Below are positions 47,501 through 59,290 of a stretch of DNA of 64,000 bases, piece by piece. Both the position numbers and the translations under genes were made by a program. The stretch is from Norana najaformis (lineage: Eukaryota; Annelida; Clitellata; Crassiclitellata; Hormogastridae). The notes under the pieces are model-generated. The model saw only the letters and a program-made list of their open reading frames with translations. It was not told the origin of the DNA and did no database searches. Numbering within the stretch: position 1 is the first letter of the stretch; each line of letters starts with the position of its first letter. The DNA lies in NCBI GenBank assembly GCA_964023275.1, contig OZ029917.1, positions 24,866,505-24,930,504 on the forward strand, in the 5' to 3' direction.

Positions 47501-50500
47501 AAATAAAAACTACAAAACTAAAACACAACACAATGATGCCGGCAAGGTGATAACAGTGACAATCCTTATCAGCTACAGTTATCAACTACAGTATATAGTG
47601 ATAAAATCATTTGTATCTCAAAATTGCACCATCAGTTCCTTACAATGTCTTGCTTCAGCCAGTTTCTGGTTCTGGTTGAGAGAAGACTGGAGCTCTGTTT
47701 TCTCAGCCACAAGTATTCCTATGGTCTGAATGTGTACCTGGACGCACACAAAAAAACAACTCATGTGCACTTTAAATTCCAGGTAAACTTCACATCAACT
47801 TCTATGACACATATCACTTAAAAATCCAGGTGCACAGTCATCCTGTGAACTCAAATGACACTGAGGAAAGGACCATTTAATTCCATTATATGCCTGGAAT
47901 TATGATGGCCACTTCAGATTAACTTACACACAGTATCATCACAGTGATGATGATGATGATGATTATGGCTATATATGGAAAGCATCTTACCTGCAGTTGT
48001 TCTTTTAAGGCTCCAAGTTCACGTTTCATCTTTTCCTCATAGGACTTTCGCTCTGTCTCCAAAGTCTGCTGCAATCGGCCATTCTGATGTTTCTACATGT
48101 AAACGTTGTTTCAATTTCACTGACTTTAATATCCAGTACGATACAACACTGTGTTTACATGCAATGCTATGTATAACAGTAGCCGACTGAACAAAACCCT
48201 GTAACCTGCACTTTCAAGACATTCTTTCAATGTAATGTAATGTAATGTAACAATATAGGGCTCTTCAAGTACCTCTCAAAAGCGCTGATGACACGGCTAT
48301 CCTACCTATCTAAACAAGTGCGTTTTCAAGTTAAAGAGAATGAACGTTGAGTTAAACTGAGTGGAAAAGTACGAATGTTTAAAGGGAGACTGTTCCAGAA
48401 CAAGGGACCAAAGCAGGAGAAGGCACGATGAGCACGCAACGATGTGCGGTAACGCAGAATCAGCATATCTCCACGAGCAGCAGAACGCAGCAACCGGCCA
48501 CCAGGTCGATTGGAAACAGGAACACACAGCTCCCGAATGTAAGCCGGCGCAGTGCCAAACGTAGCAGAACGGACAAGTAGAAGAACCTTGAACCGAATCC
48601 ATTCCAGAATAGGAAGCCAGTGTAGCGTCTCCCTGATGTAATTCGAAATATGAGACCATTTTGGGAGATTTGCAACCACCCGAGCAGCACAGTTCAAGAC
48701 AGACTGGAGCTGGCCAAGTCTGAACTTCAGGAGACCTGCCAGAATAGAATTACAGCAGAATTCTAGCAGTTATAAAATGGAGATTTTGCCTCAGCCTGGC
48801 CAGGAGAGAGGAGGAGAGAATGGTGAGAGACAGAGAAAGGGAGTCAGAACAGCAGATAGACAGAGAGTGGCAGACAGAACACGTGAAGTTTGTATGTTGC
48901 CTCATTGTTAAGCAAATGAATCCGTCTTTGTTCTATCAGTGCACCTTCAGTTTGTCAGCTCTAGAAAACTTTGTCGAATTAGCTGAAAACTGACAGTTTT
49001 TCATTATAGAATGTTCCACTGTGCTGTCTATGAAAACCGTTGGCCGTTTTCACAGGCAATTTTTTGTGTATGAATACACTGACATAGATGATAGAGCTTA
49101 CAGCAGCAGCGGCATACTCATATGTTTGGCAACGTAAGAACAAAGCAGGCATGATGGCATGTTTTGAGGGGTCCAGGAGCATCATTGGGGGCACAAGTTG
49201 AGGCTGGAAGATGCTCAGGTTGTTGGTAACAACTACAGCTCTAAGTTTACATTATTGTCAATTTGAACTGCACAGACTGCTAGAAACAGGAACAATAATA
49301 CTACAGTTATATTATTACCAGTTCATCGAGCTGAATTGTCAGTTGGCTGTTGAGCTGGGAATGCTGTTCTAGAAGTGTTGCCAGTTGATGGTTTCTCTTC
49401 TGTAATGTAAAATTACACAGAATTTATATAGCACCTCCAAGAAATATAAAATTTAGAATTTCCAGCCCAGTATGCATGAAAAAAAACACTCACAATATTT
49501 AAATAAACACAGATGCCTATATTATAACACTAAGCTCTAGCTGTATGGTGTGGGCCACTGCCGTTCAGATATCCTCTTTCAGTACATTGTGGGGAAGCAT
49601 AAAGTGGCCAAGGACCTGCTTCTCTGACAGTAGTTTACTTCCTTCTATCCCTCCTAGGTAGTCTTGCAAACGTGTTGCCATCTTCTTCGGCTCAAACCGT
49701 CTCCTTTTTCCACTGCTGCAACCATTCTCGGTCAGCAAGTGTCGGCTCCATTCACCTTCTTCTGCTCCATTCACCTTCTTCTGCTCCGATCGTCTTCTCA
49801 TCTGCTGCTCCAACATTCTTGGTGGGTGTGTCAGCTTAGACCGTCTTCTTCGGCTCTGCTCGTCTTTGGCTCTGATTGTTTCTTGGTGAATGGATGTTTG
49901 TCTCATCTGTTGTGGGTCGTTAACTGTCATAACTAGGAAGTTGGTTGCATGTGCAAAAGACCTGTGTGCAAAAGGACATGTTTGCAAAAGAGCCGTGTGC
50001 AACTGTGCATTGTGCAAAGGACTCGTGTGTAAAGAACCAGGTGTAAAAGAGCATGTGCACTGTGAATACGAGTTCATGAAAGTTCATACCATGCTAATTA
50101 CATAGTAAACTTTCAACAATCAGAAAATTAGGGCCACCCTACTGGATATGCCTAAGGTTCTTGCTTTCTGAACATGCTTGTGTATACAAGAGACATTATC
50201 ATTGTCTATGAAGACAGTGTTGATATAAGCTTTGGTGGATATAGGTTACTGTTGATAACTTAATTTCAGTAGATTATAAACAAATTTGAGAAACTATACA
50301 AAGAAGTCTTGAGAACTGGTGTATATCGAACAAAAAGGTTTTGTGCTCATATATAGAATAGGTCAAGTATTACTATATCACAAAAAAGTTACAGACAGCG
50401 GTTATAGGACTGTGTCGCCAAGAGAGAACACATTTGAAAACAACAAAGAACACACTAACACACAAGTGACAATTCAGAAATGCACCCATCTTGTGCCATT

Positions 50501-53500
50501 GCTTGATTACAGTGTGTCACGTAAAATTTGCACTTCAATGACAAGTCTAAAGAAATCCCTGTTTAAATCTGCAACTGAAGGTTTTGCAGTCTTTCTCTGT
50601 CTGTCTGTCTGTGTCTGTCTGTCTGTCTCTTTCTGTCTCTGTCTGTCTGTCTCTGTCTGTCTCTGTATGTCTGTCTCTCCAGAGGAAAATTCAATTCAGT
50701 ATATCTGTAAGCACGATGCATTGCCACCACCCTTCTGTCTTGGGCCTTTCTCCATGCAGTATGCCACCCAAAACCATGTCGTTCCAGATCCTTTTCAACT
50801 GTTCTGGTCCACATAGCTCTGTGTTTGCCACGTGGCCTCTTCCGGTCCCCAGGGACTTTATTCATTGCTGCCTGTAGAGCTCTCACACGGTCCTCCTCAG
50901 GTGGGGCTCGTGCAACACGCCCGAAAAAAGCAGTCAAAGTTTCACAGACGACAGCAGAGACTGATACAGTAGCTGTCCTCGCTCTGATCTCAGCATTTGT
51001 GATGTGGTTTGTATAGGAGATCTTGAAAATCATTTTGAGGCACCACATGTCAAAGGCATCCAACCTTTTGTTCAGGTCCTCGATGGTTGCATGTTTTACA
51101 GTTTTTTGATTTCTTGAATTGGACTTCTGTTGTCAATACTGCTCTAAATCAAAAGCACTGCCAATATACTAACATATCTCTGAAGAATAAAGTTGACACG
51201 CGTGCTTATATGTATCTGTGATTATTTTACCTTGCCTTGCACAACGCGACTGAGTGTTAATAATCATGTACTTACTTCTAAATTGTCTAATTCATTGTTG
51301 GACTCTCCTTGTCCATTTATATAACTGGATGACTGAAAAAAAACAATTTCACCAGTTCTTGAGAATATAAAACAAGGACAATAAAAACCTTGCTGAAACC
51401 GGGTGCTTTAACTGCTTTAGTTGTGAATAGCCAAACTGAATTCAAGCTTAAAAGGAAATGATAAACTAAAGCATTTACTAAGGGACATGAAATTGGGCAT
51501 AATGTTCTACCCAACTATCATCAAACATTTTACCTAGTATTATTCACCGGTAAAGAAACAAGAAAAATAAAAACAACAGTAGCTTATCAGCAGTGGCTTC
51601 AAATGCTGTCACCATTTAACTGGTTTACTTATCAATACAGTAAGAACTATTTCAAAACGTGAAATCTCAATTTGTTAAAAAATAACAGTCATTATAACAT
51701 TCAATACAATTATGAAGTCCAGATATTTTGAAGCAATTTCAATAACCTCATTGATAAGTCCAGTAACCTGTCTTGATAGCTGATGCAACCTTTCTGTTGA
51801 AGATGTCAGTGGTCTGAAACAAATTGCAATATCTTACTAATACCATATATTTCTATACGTATGCATACATACATACATACATATATACATACATACATAT
51901 ATACATACAGCGCTTTTGAGAGGTTCTTAAAATGCGCTATATAAAAGATTAGATACATACATACATACATACATATATATCCTGTCTAAGCTGCCTTCAT
52001 GCATAAGTTGTCACCTTGGAAAAAGCAAAAAGATCAAGACCTGAATGCACTTTATTTAACATAAATAGGGTTTTCAGAGGTTCAGAAGACATTCAATCTG
52101 TGTTAGAACCACTGCAAATTGCTGGGGAGTGTTTAATAGCCAATCCTTCCTAGCTTCTTCTTAAAGGCTACGATAGTGTCAACTGAAACAGTAATATTCA
52201 AACTGTTCCACACGTCTACAACTGTTGCACTAAAAATCTGTGCCATACTATTCCTTTTGGTGTCTTAACTAATTGTACCCATGTCCTCCAGTAGCCCTAT
52301 TTGGTGCTAATTCAAGAACCTCTCCCACTCTTTTCCAGTTATTATTTTATAAGCTTCATTTAGGTCTCCTCTGCTTCTCTTTCTCTCTAATGTTGCTAGC
52401 TCACACCTTTTCAACCTTTCCTCATAGCTCAGATCCTTATAACCCCACATTATTTTGGTAGCTCTCCTTTGCACTTTATCGGGTTGTTCTGTGTCTGGTT
52501 TCTGGTAGGGATTCCATACCTGGATGCAGTATTCTAACTGTGGCCTCATAAGTGATTGCACAACCTCATTACTATATCCTTGTTTCCACTGACTATAGTT
52601 CTTTTGATCATACCTATGGTTGAGTTAGCCTTTTTTGCTGCTTTAGCACATTGCCTTAAAGGTTATGAACTCACATGCATAATCACTCACAAGTCCCTTT
52701 CTTCCTCACTCACTTTCAGTAACTTACTTTCCATTTCATATTGAAAATCCTTGTTTCTCTTCCCTATATGCATCATGGAGCACTTGTCCAAATTAAATAA
52801 TATCTGCCATTACTGTGACCATTTGAAATTCTTCATAATCCTAATCATAATCGTAATCGTAAACAAAAACTTATAAAGCGCCACTTCAAGATAAAACTCA
52901 TCAGAGGCGCTCCCGGCCCAATTTCCCATGACTAATGGGGAATAACACGGTCTTCAAACGCTTGCGGAAAAGAGGGAGGAAGAGAGAGGAATTCCCACCT
53001 AAGGTCACCAGGGAGGTTGTTCCATGAGACAGGGCCAACAACGACAAAGCTGCGACGCTGTGCAGTAGTAGTGTGAGCCATAGGAACTACCAGGTCTCCC
53101 TGGACTGCTGATTGCAGCAGTCGGCAGCCAGGGACAGAAGAAACAGGAACACAGAGTTCCCTTAGATAAATAGGTGCCCTGCCAACAAGGCAGCTGCGCA
53201 CAAGGGCCAGAATTTTAAACTGGATGCGTTGTCGGATTGGAAGCCAGTGGATTTTTTCCAGCATGAATAAGGAGATATGGCCAAACTTTGGAATGCCGCC
53301 AATCAAGCGAGCTGCAGCATTTAGGACAGACTGAAGTTGGGAGAGGGAGGAGGATCCAAGACCGGCAAAAACCATGTTTCCAAAGTCAATTCTGGAGCAG
53401 ATAAATGGGCGGACTAGTGATGGAGGCCTGGGTTGAAAGGGAGCGTCGGATAGTGCGTATTTGGTGAAGGTGGTAAAAACAGGTACGGCAGACATTTTTG

Positions 53501-56500
53501 TGCTCCTGCAACGTGAGCTCCCGATCCAGGGTCACTCCCAGGTTATGCACCGAGGAATGAAAAGAGACATGAGGAAAGAGCAGGGATAAATTTGCCATGT
53601 CAATCTTTGAGAGTTGGATGGAGCCACCGAGCCAGATGAACTTGGTTTTGCTGGGGTTCAAGCGAAGATGGTTGGATTTTAGCTTGGATTTTTTCTGTGT
53701 ATATCCTCCTGCAATATCTTCACTTCTCCTTCTTCTTCATCCACTGCTCTACACAGTTTGGTATCATCTGCAAACTTAGAAATTCTAGATAAAATCCCAT
53801 CACCTATGTCATTAATAAGAAATTATGAACAGCAGTGGTCCAAGCATTGATCCTTGTGGCACTTTGCTTAGTGCATTTGTCCATCTAAAATTTTTCTCTC
53901 TTATGTCCACATTCACCTTCTGCCTGACAACCAGCTCTGAATCCATGTTAGTACCTGTCCTCTAATCCCACACACTTGTAACTTTCTGTCCAGACTCATA
54001 TGAGGTACTTTGTCAAAATTTTGCCTCTGAAAAATCTAGGTAAACTACATCTAAAGGTTTATCCTCATCTACCCTTTCATAAACCTTCTCAAAGAACTCT
54101 AACAGATTTGTCAAACATGAAGGGCCTCTTGTAAATCCATGTTGACTGCCCTTCACTATGTCATACTCACTCAAATGCTCCACTATATTATCCTTAATAA
54201 TTCTTTCCACGACCTCGCACACAACTCTAGCTAAACTGACTGGTTCACAGTTACATGTTTCACCTCTATTCTCCTTTAAAACAATATCACTATGAGTGCA
54301 TCTCTCTATTCCCGTGGTACCTTTCCAGTCTGCCCTGATGCACTGAAGATCTGTGCTAATGCCTCTCCAATTTCATCTTTCACTTCTTGCAAAAATTTGG
54401 AATGTAATTCATCTATTCCTCAACTGTTGTCAAACTTTTAACTTATTCAGGTGTTCCGCCATGTTTTCCTTAGTAAACAGCAGAAATGAAAAATAAAACT
54501 AACAAATTAACTATAAAGACAGAAAGTGGTAAGGGGAACAGAAGGCACTTCAAAAATTCACTAATTTATTTAAACTAGTTTGGCAATACAACTACAGAAG
54601 TTTCATGATGAAATACATATGACTTTAGTAATTCAATTACTCACCAAACCTGAGTCACTTCACAATACAGTCACAGCCACAATCAGATTTCACTGCCATA
54701 TGCAGTATATTTTTGTGCACAAAAATTCACAAACCTGCCAGAAATACTGTTGCTAGTAACCCCAGAACTTTGAATCACTGATGGCAATGATTGGACATCA
54801 TTAGAATGCGAATTTTCAACTGCTTCCACCTACAGAAAAAATTTAAGTTTTACCTTTGTCACCATGATGAATAAGATAGTTTCCTATCCTTCTGGAAGCA
54901 GAAATGAAAAATAAAACTAACAAGGGTTTATTAAACTATAAAATCATCTCATACCCTCCTTTTGTAAAAAAAAGTCTCATTTATTAAACTTATTAAGTGA
55001 AATTATTTTGCTGTAGTAGCTGTGTCTTAGATCAACATTTTAGAAAACGAAAATTTTACCTGTGGAGACTCTCCTCTGGAGGCAATTGGTGTGACAACGC
55101 CATCTATCAAGTTACCAGTAGCACCAGTTTTTTTAAACTGCTTCAGCTGAAATCACAGATGTCTCTTTTAAAAACAGTCTCAGTCGAAATAAACTAGAAA
55201 ATTCAGAGGAACATGTAATGGCTATAAATGGGAGACTAGGAAGCCATGGCACCATCAACTGAACCAAGTCACTCCCAACATGTCCCAAAAACGTATAGGC
55301 CATTTCAATACACTTTATTATACTAGCATAAACCGTATCACTTAAGCACTAGTTACAGCAGGCGGAATCAAGTGTGAGGCCTGCAGAAAAAATGTTGGAT
55401 CTTGCTTCCTTTCTTGAGGCAGGTAAACTACCTTAGCAGAAAATATGTAGATTGCTAAACGTAGTGCTTGCTTTCCCAGTAACTTTGGCTTTGTGTGAGC
55501 AAAGCCTTTCTAAAATGAAGTCAATAATATCACATTTGCAAAGCACAGTGTCTGACAACTGGTTAAGCAACATACCAGTTTTATCAATCAAGTAACTTTG
55601 TTCAGAATCAGTCATGATACAACCAGGAAACTTGTCCAACTAAAATTTTTAAGCTTCCTATCATGAGTTATCCAATGAGGCAATCACCAGAAAATATCAT
55701 GCTGCTTCCAGTTATTGCACACAGGGTGCCCAAAATATGTACATAACAGGGAAATGTTATTTTCACACATTTTCTAACAATAAATGTCAGGTAACTTGTC
55801 CAATTAAGGTTTTTATGCCTCCTATCAAGAGTTACCCACCTAGGCAATCATCAAAAAATCACCTAAGAGGTGAGGGTAGGGAAGAGGAATGGATAGAAAT
55901 GGATTTTCCTCAGACGAGACATTGTGATGAACTAGGGTGCAGATTCTCTGCACAAGATATGGCTAGTTGTGTAATAATAATAAAATAAGAAATATAAATA
56001 TATAATAATATAAACATAAGAATTTGTTTCTTTGCAGAGCACCTGTGCACTAATATTCTCTCTGTTTAACACCCTCCTTCCCTTCAGCAAATGAGAACAA
56101 AGTAATCAGAGGCACACAAAGACCCATGTTTAGTCTATCTGGCTGATGAGGACAATCAGGTTGCAACAGGAGTTTTCCCCAAAGAAATGTTAAATAATCT
56201 GACCCAATGTAATTGGGCTGTTAAAACAGAGACAGAGAAGGAGGAGGAGAAGCGGGAGGTGTATTGGAGGAACTGGAGAGCAGAAAATAAAAGGGAGTGG
56301 CAAAGGTGCAGCAGGAAGAAAGGGAGAAGCAGGCAAATGGGAGAGAGGCAGAGGGGAATGAGAGGGAGAAGGAAGTGACAGAGGGAGAGGAGACAAGATG
56401 GGAATGAGAAGGGAGATGCAGGATAAGGAGAGGGAGCCATATAGTCATGCATGCACAGAGATGCTTCACAGACATGTTGACATCTTTCCTAACTAGAGCC

Positions 56501-58270
56501 CAGAAGGGGACAGTAGGGTAAGAGAAGGGTGGGAAAGGGAGGCATGGAGGGTGGAGCCAGAGAGAGAGAGGGAGGGAGACAAAGGGAGGCAGAGGATGAG
56601 GAATGGAGGGAAGCAGGAAGGGAGAGTGCAAGATAACCTTGGGCACAGACGCTACGGATAAGATCTCGAAAAGCAAAGCCAAAAAGCTGGAGCTTTTTGA
56701 AAACATGTGTTTTCAGTAATATATTATATGGATATGAGACTTGGGTAATAACAAGACGCTGAAAGAAGGATTCAGGCCTTCGAGAGAAAATGCTACAGGA
56801 AGATTATGAAAATAGAATAGACACAAAAGGGGAGCAATGCAGAACTATACAGATGGATACAACTCAAAGAGAACTTGATGCAGAAGGTAGTTCAGAGGAA
56901 ACTGGGATATTTGGTCACATATGTAGAATGAGCAATGATAGGAAGATCAAGACATTAGCGTTCAGATGGATGGACCAAACAAGACAGGACGACCCCATAA
57001 AGAATGGGTAGACGACATAATCCAATGGTGTCTGTGTGTGTGTGAAATTACTTAGTTGAGCCAAGCCACACTGGAAAAACAACAGTGCAGGAACATAGTG
57101 AGAATGGCATTGGACACCTACCGGTGTTCAGCCCATGGTTTATGATGATGACAGATGCTTTGCAAGGGAAAGAATAATTGTGATTTATTATTAGACAACT
57201 AGCCTATCACTCTAAAAGCATGTGTGCTAGGTCAGCAAACTGTTCTGAAGAAAATCCTGTTTCTTTCCAACCCTCTCCAATCCCTCCCTCCTTGGTGAGT
57301 GGCTTTTAAAATAGTATTTCCTTGTGTTTGGTCCCTTTTGGTCCCCCTCAAAGTCCGACTCACACCTCAACGTGGTGAGGGGGTGAAAACAGCCAAGTAA
57401 GGGAATGCCTGCTGAGGCTATGCCATCAGTGGTGAAGGTCTTGGCCGAGGAACCACCTAGGGCGCTTTGGGTCCCTTTTGGGCGGCAACGGGGGACTATT
57501 ACATTAAATTACATTAAATGGAAGCAGTTTGAGATTTTCTAGTGATTGCCTAGGTGGATAACTCACAGTAGGAAGCATAAGTACCTTAGTTGGACAAGTT
57601 ACCAGACATGTAATGTGAGAACATGTGTGAAAATAGGATATGCCCATCTTTGGCCCCATCTGAGGCCCCTTTACACAATAGCTAGAAGGACTGTAGATTT
57701 GCTAGTGATTGACTGAGGAGTAACACTCGGTGACTAGCGTTTTTATGAGAAAATGTTGATAAATATGACAATACGAATATTTTAAAAGAATTATTTGACC
57801 CATGGCTTTCCATATCCAATATCTGATATTCCAATGTGAATATCAAACCCACATGACAGTGGTCACTTTGACTGCCGAGTCGATATGTAATGTAGGTAAT
57901 TAGTAAAAAAACGAAGTCCACGCTGCAAATTATGAGCGTACGTTCTGTTTTAAAGTTGCTGTTTACGGACCGTTGTCACAGAAGGCGGTAAAGTTTTGGA
58001 ATACAGCCGATGGGCTACCCCACCAAGACATTTAAAAGTAAAACTAGACGATCAGTTAAAAATGTTTACGCGTAAACATTGAACAGACGGCCGACACTCG
58101 GATCACATAGTCACATGATGCTGTTGATAAAACTACAGAAAAGTTTAGCTTCAACATGTGTCCAAAACCAGACGGTTCGTTTCTGTGTTTAAATAATGTC
58201 AATTTTTGAAACAACTCGCCTTTTTCCTCGCAGCCGCAATCTTATCTTTTTTACTCGTCGCGTCCGCCAT
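32203..58270 (-). CDS. GOLGA2: golgin subfamily A member 2 (GM130), cis-Golgi tethering coiled-coil protein
   Basis: 24 coding exons, all junctions read: 58220-58270, 55060-55146, 54735-54829, 51747-51813, 51276-51332, 49319-49399, 47991-48092, 47644-47737, 46528-46634, 46108-46166, 45010-45070, 44384-44464, 42862-42951, 42214-42321, 41926-42013, 41559-41697, 40501-40693, 39731-39844, 37557-37724, 35507-35611, 34787-35002, 33936-34038, 32983-33288, 32203-32516. They join in frame to 961 codons plus stop; human GM130 has about 1000. GM130-like landmarks are the basic N-terminus (IAAARKKLKQF), VHIQTIGILVAEKTELQ, KLEITELFVQQ, KELKNQLAELQNGFVKM, GEYVTLYQMQRSILRQR and LTAQRIMHLLNEI. Heptads dominate between them. 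Known GM130 binds p115 through its N-terminus and GRASP65 through its C-terminus, tethering vesicles at the cis-Golgi. Introns 1 and 14 start with GC. The C-terminal tail is unlike that of vertebrates. Confidence 0.95.
32983..33288 (-). CDS. GOLGA2: GOLGA2 exon 23, GEYxxLYQxQR block
   Basis: It starts by completing the Gly of DTIGEYVTLYQMQRSILRQR and runs through LGELQALVMQLLGER, the last coiled coil. It then enters a Ser/Thr/Asn/His-rich linker. Donor GAAG|GTACTT leads to the final exon. Confidence 0.93.
34436..34493. repeat. 29-bp perfect tandem duplication
   Basis: CAGCTAAAAATTAGCAAATA and the next nine bases occur twice in a row inside GOLGA2 intron 21. Confidence 0.9.
36830..37290 (-). 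repeat. five diverged ~80-100-bp tandem units with splice-donor-like cores
   Basis: In GOLGA2 intron 19 the plus-strand core TTTACCT or CTTACC recurs at 36875, 36968, 37059, 37158 and 37238. Each is preceded by a CATTT..TTGA-like block and most are followed by TGAAA. On the gene's strand each unit shows GGTAAAC or GGTAAGC. Confidence 0.6.
38300..39290 (-). mobile_element. pogo/Tigger-type transposon relic in GOLGA2 intron 18
   Basis: On the minus strand the CENP-B/Tc5-type helix-turn-helix (FKASYGWARRFMGRHHLS, LPDDLDNKLLEFKKF) is followed by NVDQTPLTFD. After a frameshift near 38800 come KSRFTVMLSCMTDGTKLAPYV, KGWIYEQLMIDWL and LLTLDTFRCH, the DDE core. The 3' flank GTGTGCACTATACCCAGGGT resembles pogo-family ends. 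It lies in the same orientation as the host gene. Confidence 0.85.
40405..40465 (-). pseudogene. ghost copy of GOLGA2 exon 15 (3' half)
   Basis: Just downstream of exon 17, the minus strand reads TTAGAAGCAAATTTTAGTAA, then CTTAAAAGCTGAACAGG and GTGAGT. This parallels the end of exon 15 (LEATVSNLKAEEG becomes LEANFSNLKAEQG) including its donor. The intron sequence after it (GCTTTTTGT) also matches. The 5' half of the exon and an acceptor are absent, so it is unlikely to be spliced. Confidence 0.7.
40501..40693 (-). CDS. GOLGA2: GOLGA2 exon 17, best conserved coiled-coil block
   Basis: It encodes ERIVELEMEME through AVAQNKELKNQLAELQNGFV, almost superimposable on the matching part of human GM130. 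Acceptor ATTTTAG and donor ATG|GTATGA are both clear. Confidence 0.95.
42952..44383. other. GOLGA2 intron 12 content
   Basis: A 138-codon plus-strand frame (43492-43908) has no recognisable motif or neighbouring splice context, and I do not support it. No repeat family is recognised. Confidence 0.4.
46785..46925 (-). mobile_element. tRNA-derived SINE, minus-strand relative of 21530
   Basis: In reverse complement, TTGGATAGAGCGGTTGGCTT, GGTTACTGTGTAGTGACC and GAGCAAGTCCTTCACT align with the SINE at 21530-21735. The B box is damaged (GGTTTAAAGCC). Confidence 0.7.
48225..48780 (-). mobile_element. LINE 3' end in GOLGA2 intron 6
   Basis: The minus-strand frame contains NCAARVVANLPKWSHISNYI, TLHWLPILEWIRFKVLLLV and LFWNSLPLNIR, the C-terminal ORF2 blocks. 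Its 3' tail is (ATGTA)n at 48235-48250. Confidence 0.8.
49565..50100 (-). other. 170-codon Arg-rich frame over short tandem repeats
   Basis: The minus-strand frame (50077-49565) mixes repeat-encoded residues with an Arg/Gln-rich part. The DNA contains ~17-20-bp imperfect repeats (GTGTGCAAAAGGACATG, TTTGCAAAAGAGCC) at 49950-50060 and a 20-bp repeat TTCTTCTGCTCCATTCACC near 49745-49785. I judge it repeat-derived rather than a gene. It sits in GOLGA2 intron 5. Confidence 0.3.
50590..51070 (-). mobile_element. LINE 3' end with (CTGT)n tail
   Basis: The frame LDAFDMWCLKMIFKISY, NAEIRARTATVSVSAVV, FGRVARAPPEEDRVRALQ and PRGKHRAMWTRTVEKDL matches the last part of another non-LTR retrotransposon lineage, distinct from the CR1/L2-like pieces. 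A CTGT/CTCTGT microsatellite at 50595-50680 forms the 3' tail. Confidence 0.8.
51855..51985. repeat. (ACAT)n microsatellite around a LINE tail word
   Basis: Two ACAT runs flank CAGCGCTTTTGAGAGGTTCT and GCGCTATATAAAAGATTAG, typical LINE 3' terminal sequence. Confidence 0.8.
52135..54480 (-). mobile_element. CR1-type LINE relic, split by another LINE
   Basis: From the 54480 side the minus strand reads FLQEVKDEIGEALAQIFSAS-like sequence, then ERIIKDNIVEHLSEYDIVKG, SQHGFTRGPSCLTNLLEFFE and VVYLDFSEA. FADDTKLCRAVDEEEGEVK follows up to about 53700. It resumes below 52840 with KCSMMHIGKRNKDFQYEMES, RPQLEYCIQVWNPYQK, RATKIMWGYKDLSYEERLKR and a final VDVWNSL block. Stops and frameshifts are many. The gap is filled by the inner element. 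Confidence 0.85.
52841..53697 (-). mobile_element. inner LINE 3' fragment nested in the CR1-type relic
   Basis: Minus-strand frames contain NPSKTKFIWLGGSIQLSK and LGVTLDRELTLQEH. After a frameshift come NAAARLIGGIPKFGH, KIHWLPIRQRIQFKILALVR and VVGPVSWNNLPGDLRWEF. It ends in the CGCTTTATAAGTTTTTG tail plus (GATTAC)n. It is the same family as 10225-10480. Confidence 0.85.
56150..56640. repeat. purine-rich low-complexity stretch
   Basis: GGGAGA/GGAAGG-rich sequence generates several long antisense frames full of Ser, Pro and Leu. None is credible as a gene. It lies in GOLGA2 intron 1. Confidence 0.7.
56690..57150 (+). mobile_element. LINE 3' end, plus strand, in GOLGA2 intron 1
   Basis: The plus strand reads YGYETW, then IQAFERKCYRKIMKIE-like, LFGHICRMSNDRKIKTLAFR-like and RPHKEWVDDIIQWC-like blocks across two frames. 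Just downstream (57355-57495) a GC-rich block, CACCTCAACGTGGTGAGGGG, resembles a LINE 5' leader, possibly of a second truncated copy. Confidence 0.75.
58220..58270 (-). CDS. GOLGA2: GOLGA2 exon 1, basic N-terminus
   Basis: Seventeen codons from ATG at 58270 encode MADATSKKDKIAAARKK. The next exon (55146) supplies LKQFKK, completing the short basic segment equivalent to the p115/importin-binding N-terminus of GM130. The donor reads AAG|GCGAGT, so this is a GC-AG intron. The first ATG lies in GTCATGG context. Confidence 0.9.
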
Positions 58271-58805
58271 GACAGTCATTTACAAGATGCGCTCACTTGC
58301 GTGACACCCCAGAGGACACATTTCTAGAATCGCAGCGAACGAAAACGTAACTAAACATGTTGCTTGTCAACTAACATTGACTGAAACTATTTTGCCATAA
58401 TAAACTAGATTACAATAGAGAAAGCTAATAAGTATTTTTGAAAATTGTATGATTACAATATTTGTGTAGATATGTTATGATTTACAGTTATAAGTTGTAG
58501 CAATGCTTTCAACAATATTTAGTGAATCGTATGATAGCGCCAAAGCTGCTAATTTATTTACATCATGAAGCGTAGAACCTACATAAAATATGTGTTCTGT
58601 TGTGACACGCAATCGACTTCATCCCGCACTAATGACATTTATAAATAATAATTTTGACATAATAATTATATGCATTATTTGTCAACTTTTTTAATAATTT
58701 TAAAATATAGCAAACATGTTTTACTTGTAAAATTATATATTATACCTTATTTTCACACCAAAGACCAAATATTTGGAGCAGAGCGTGTCAGCCATAGCTG
58801 TGACG
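58271..58805. other. upstream flank of GOLGA2
   Basis: The GOLGA2 promoter should lie here, read on the minus strand. I see no TATA element or other decisive site and no divergent gene start. Confidence 0.4.
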
Positions 58806-59290
58806 CCTTGGTAATCGTAAACTCAAGATTTCTACAGCGCCCAACGAAGCCAAGTCGCGGGAACCATTTTTTAAAATCAAAACAAAATCTATAAGCGGGA
58901 CGGATTCAGTTCCATGTCAAGATTCAAGAGCCAGGCAAGTAGACATTCAGACGGCTACGGTGGATGGTGTTTAGGATTGGAGCAGAGACAGACATACATA
59001 CATACAGACAGACAGACAGGCAGGCAGGCAGAGATATGGGGAAGAGGAAGAATCATGATAGGATTTGTGGAAGAGGAGTATTTTCATTTTGAGTGAAAGG
59101 CCTGCGCAGAGACTGCAAGGGGTGAAGTGTTGGTGAGTCCGTGTCATGGGTTAGATAATTGTCGCAATGCTGACGGAAGTTTATTCCAAAGGGGTGGGCA
59201 GCTATGCCTATTAAGCGTGTTTCATTACGTGACGGCGTGGGAGCGAAATACGTAGGCCTATGCAACTGAATAATGTCCATGTATAAGGTA
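58806..59290 (-). mobile_element. LINE 3' end
   Basis: Same family as 14585-15127: TAATCGTAAACTCAAGATTT, CTACAGCGCCCAACGAAGCC and weak ORF2 remnants. Short CAGACAGACAGG repeats sit at 58985-59030. Confidence 0.65.

Noticed and set aside
50319-50816. 165-codon plus-strand frame
   Set aside because: It runs through the CTGT microsatellite antisense to a LINE 3' end, so it is a shadow frame.
56156-56706. 161-codon minus-strand frame rich in Ser, Pro and Leu
   Set aside because: Antisense of a purine-rich low-complexity tract, with other overlapping frames of the same kind and no motif.
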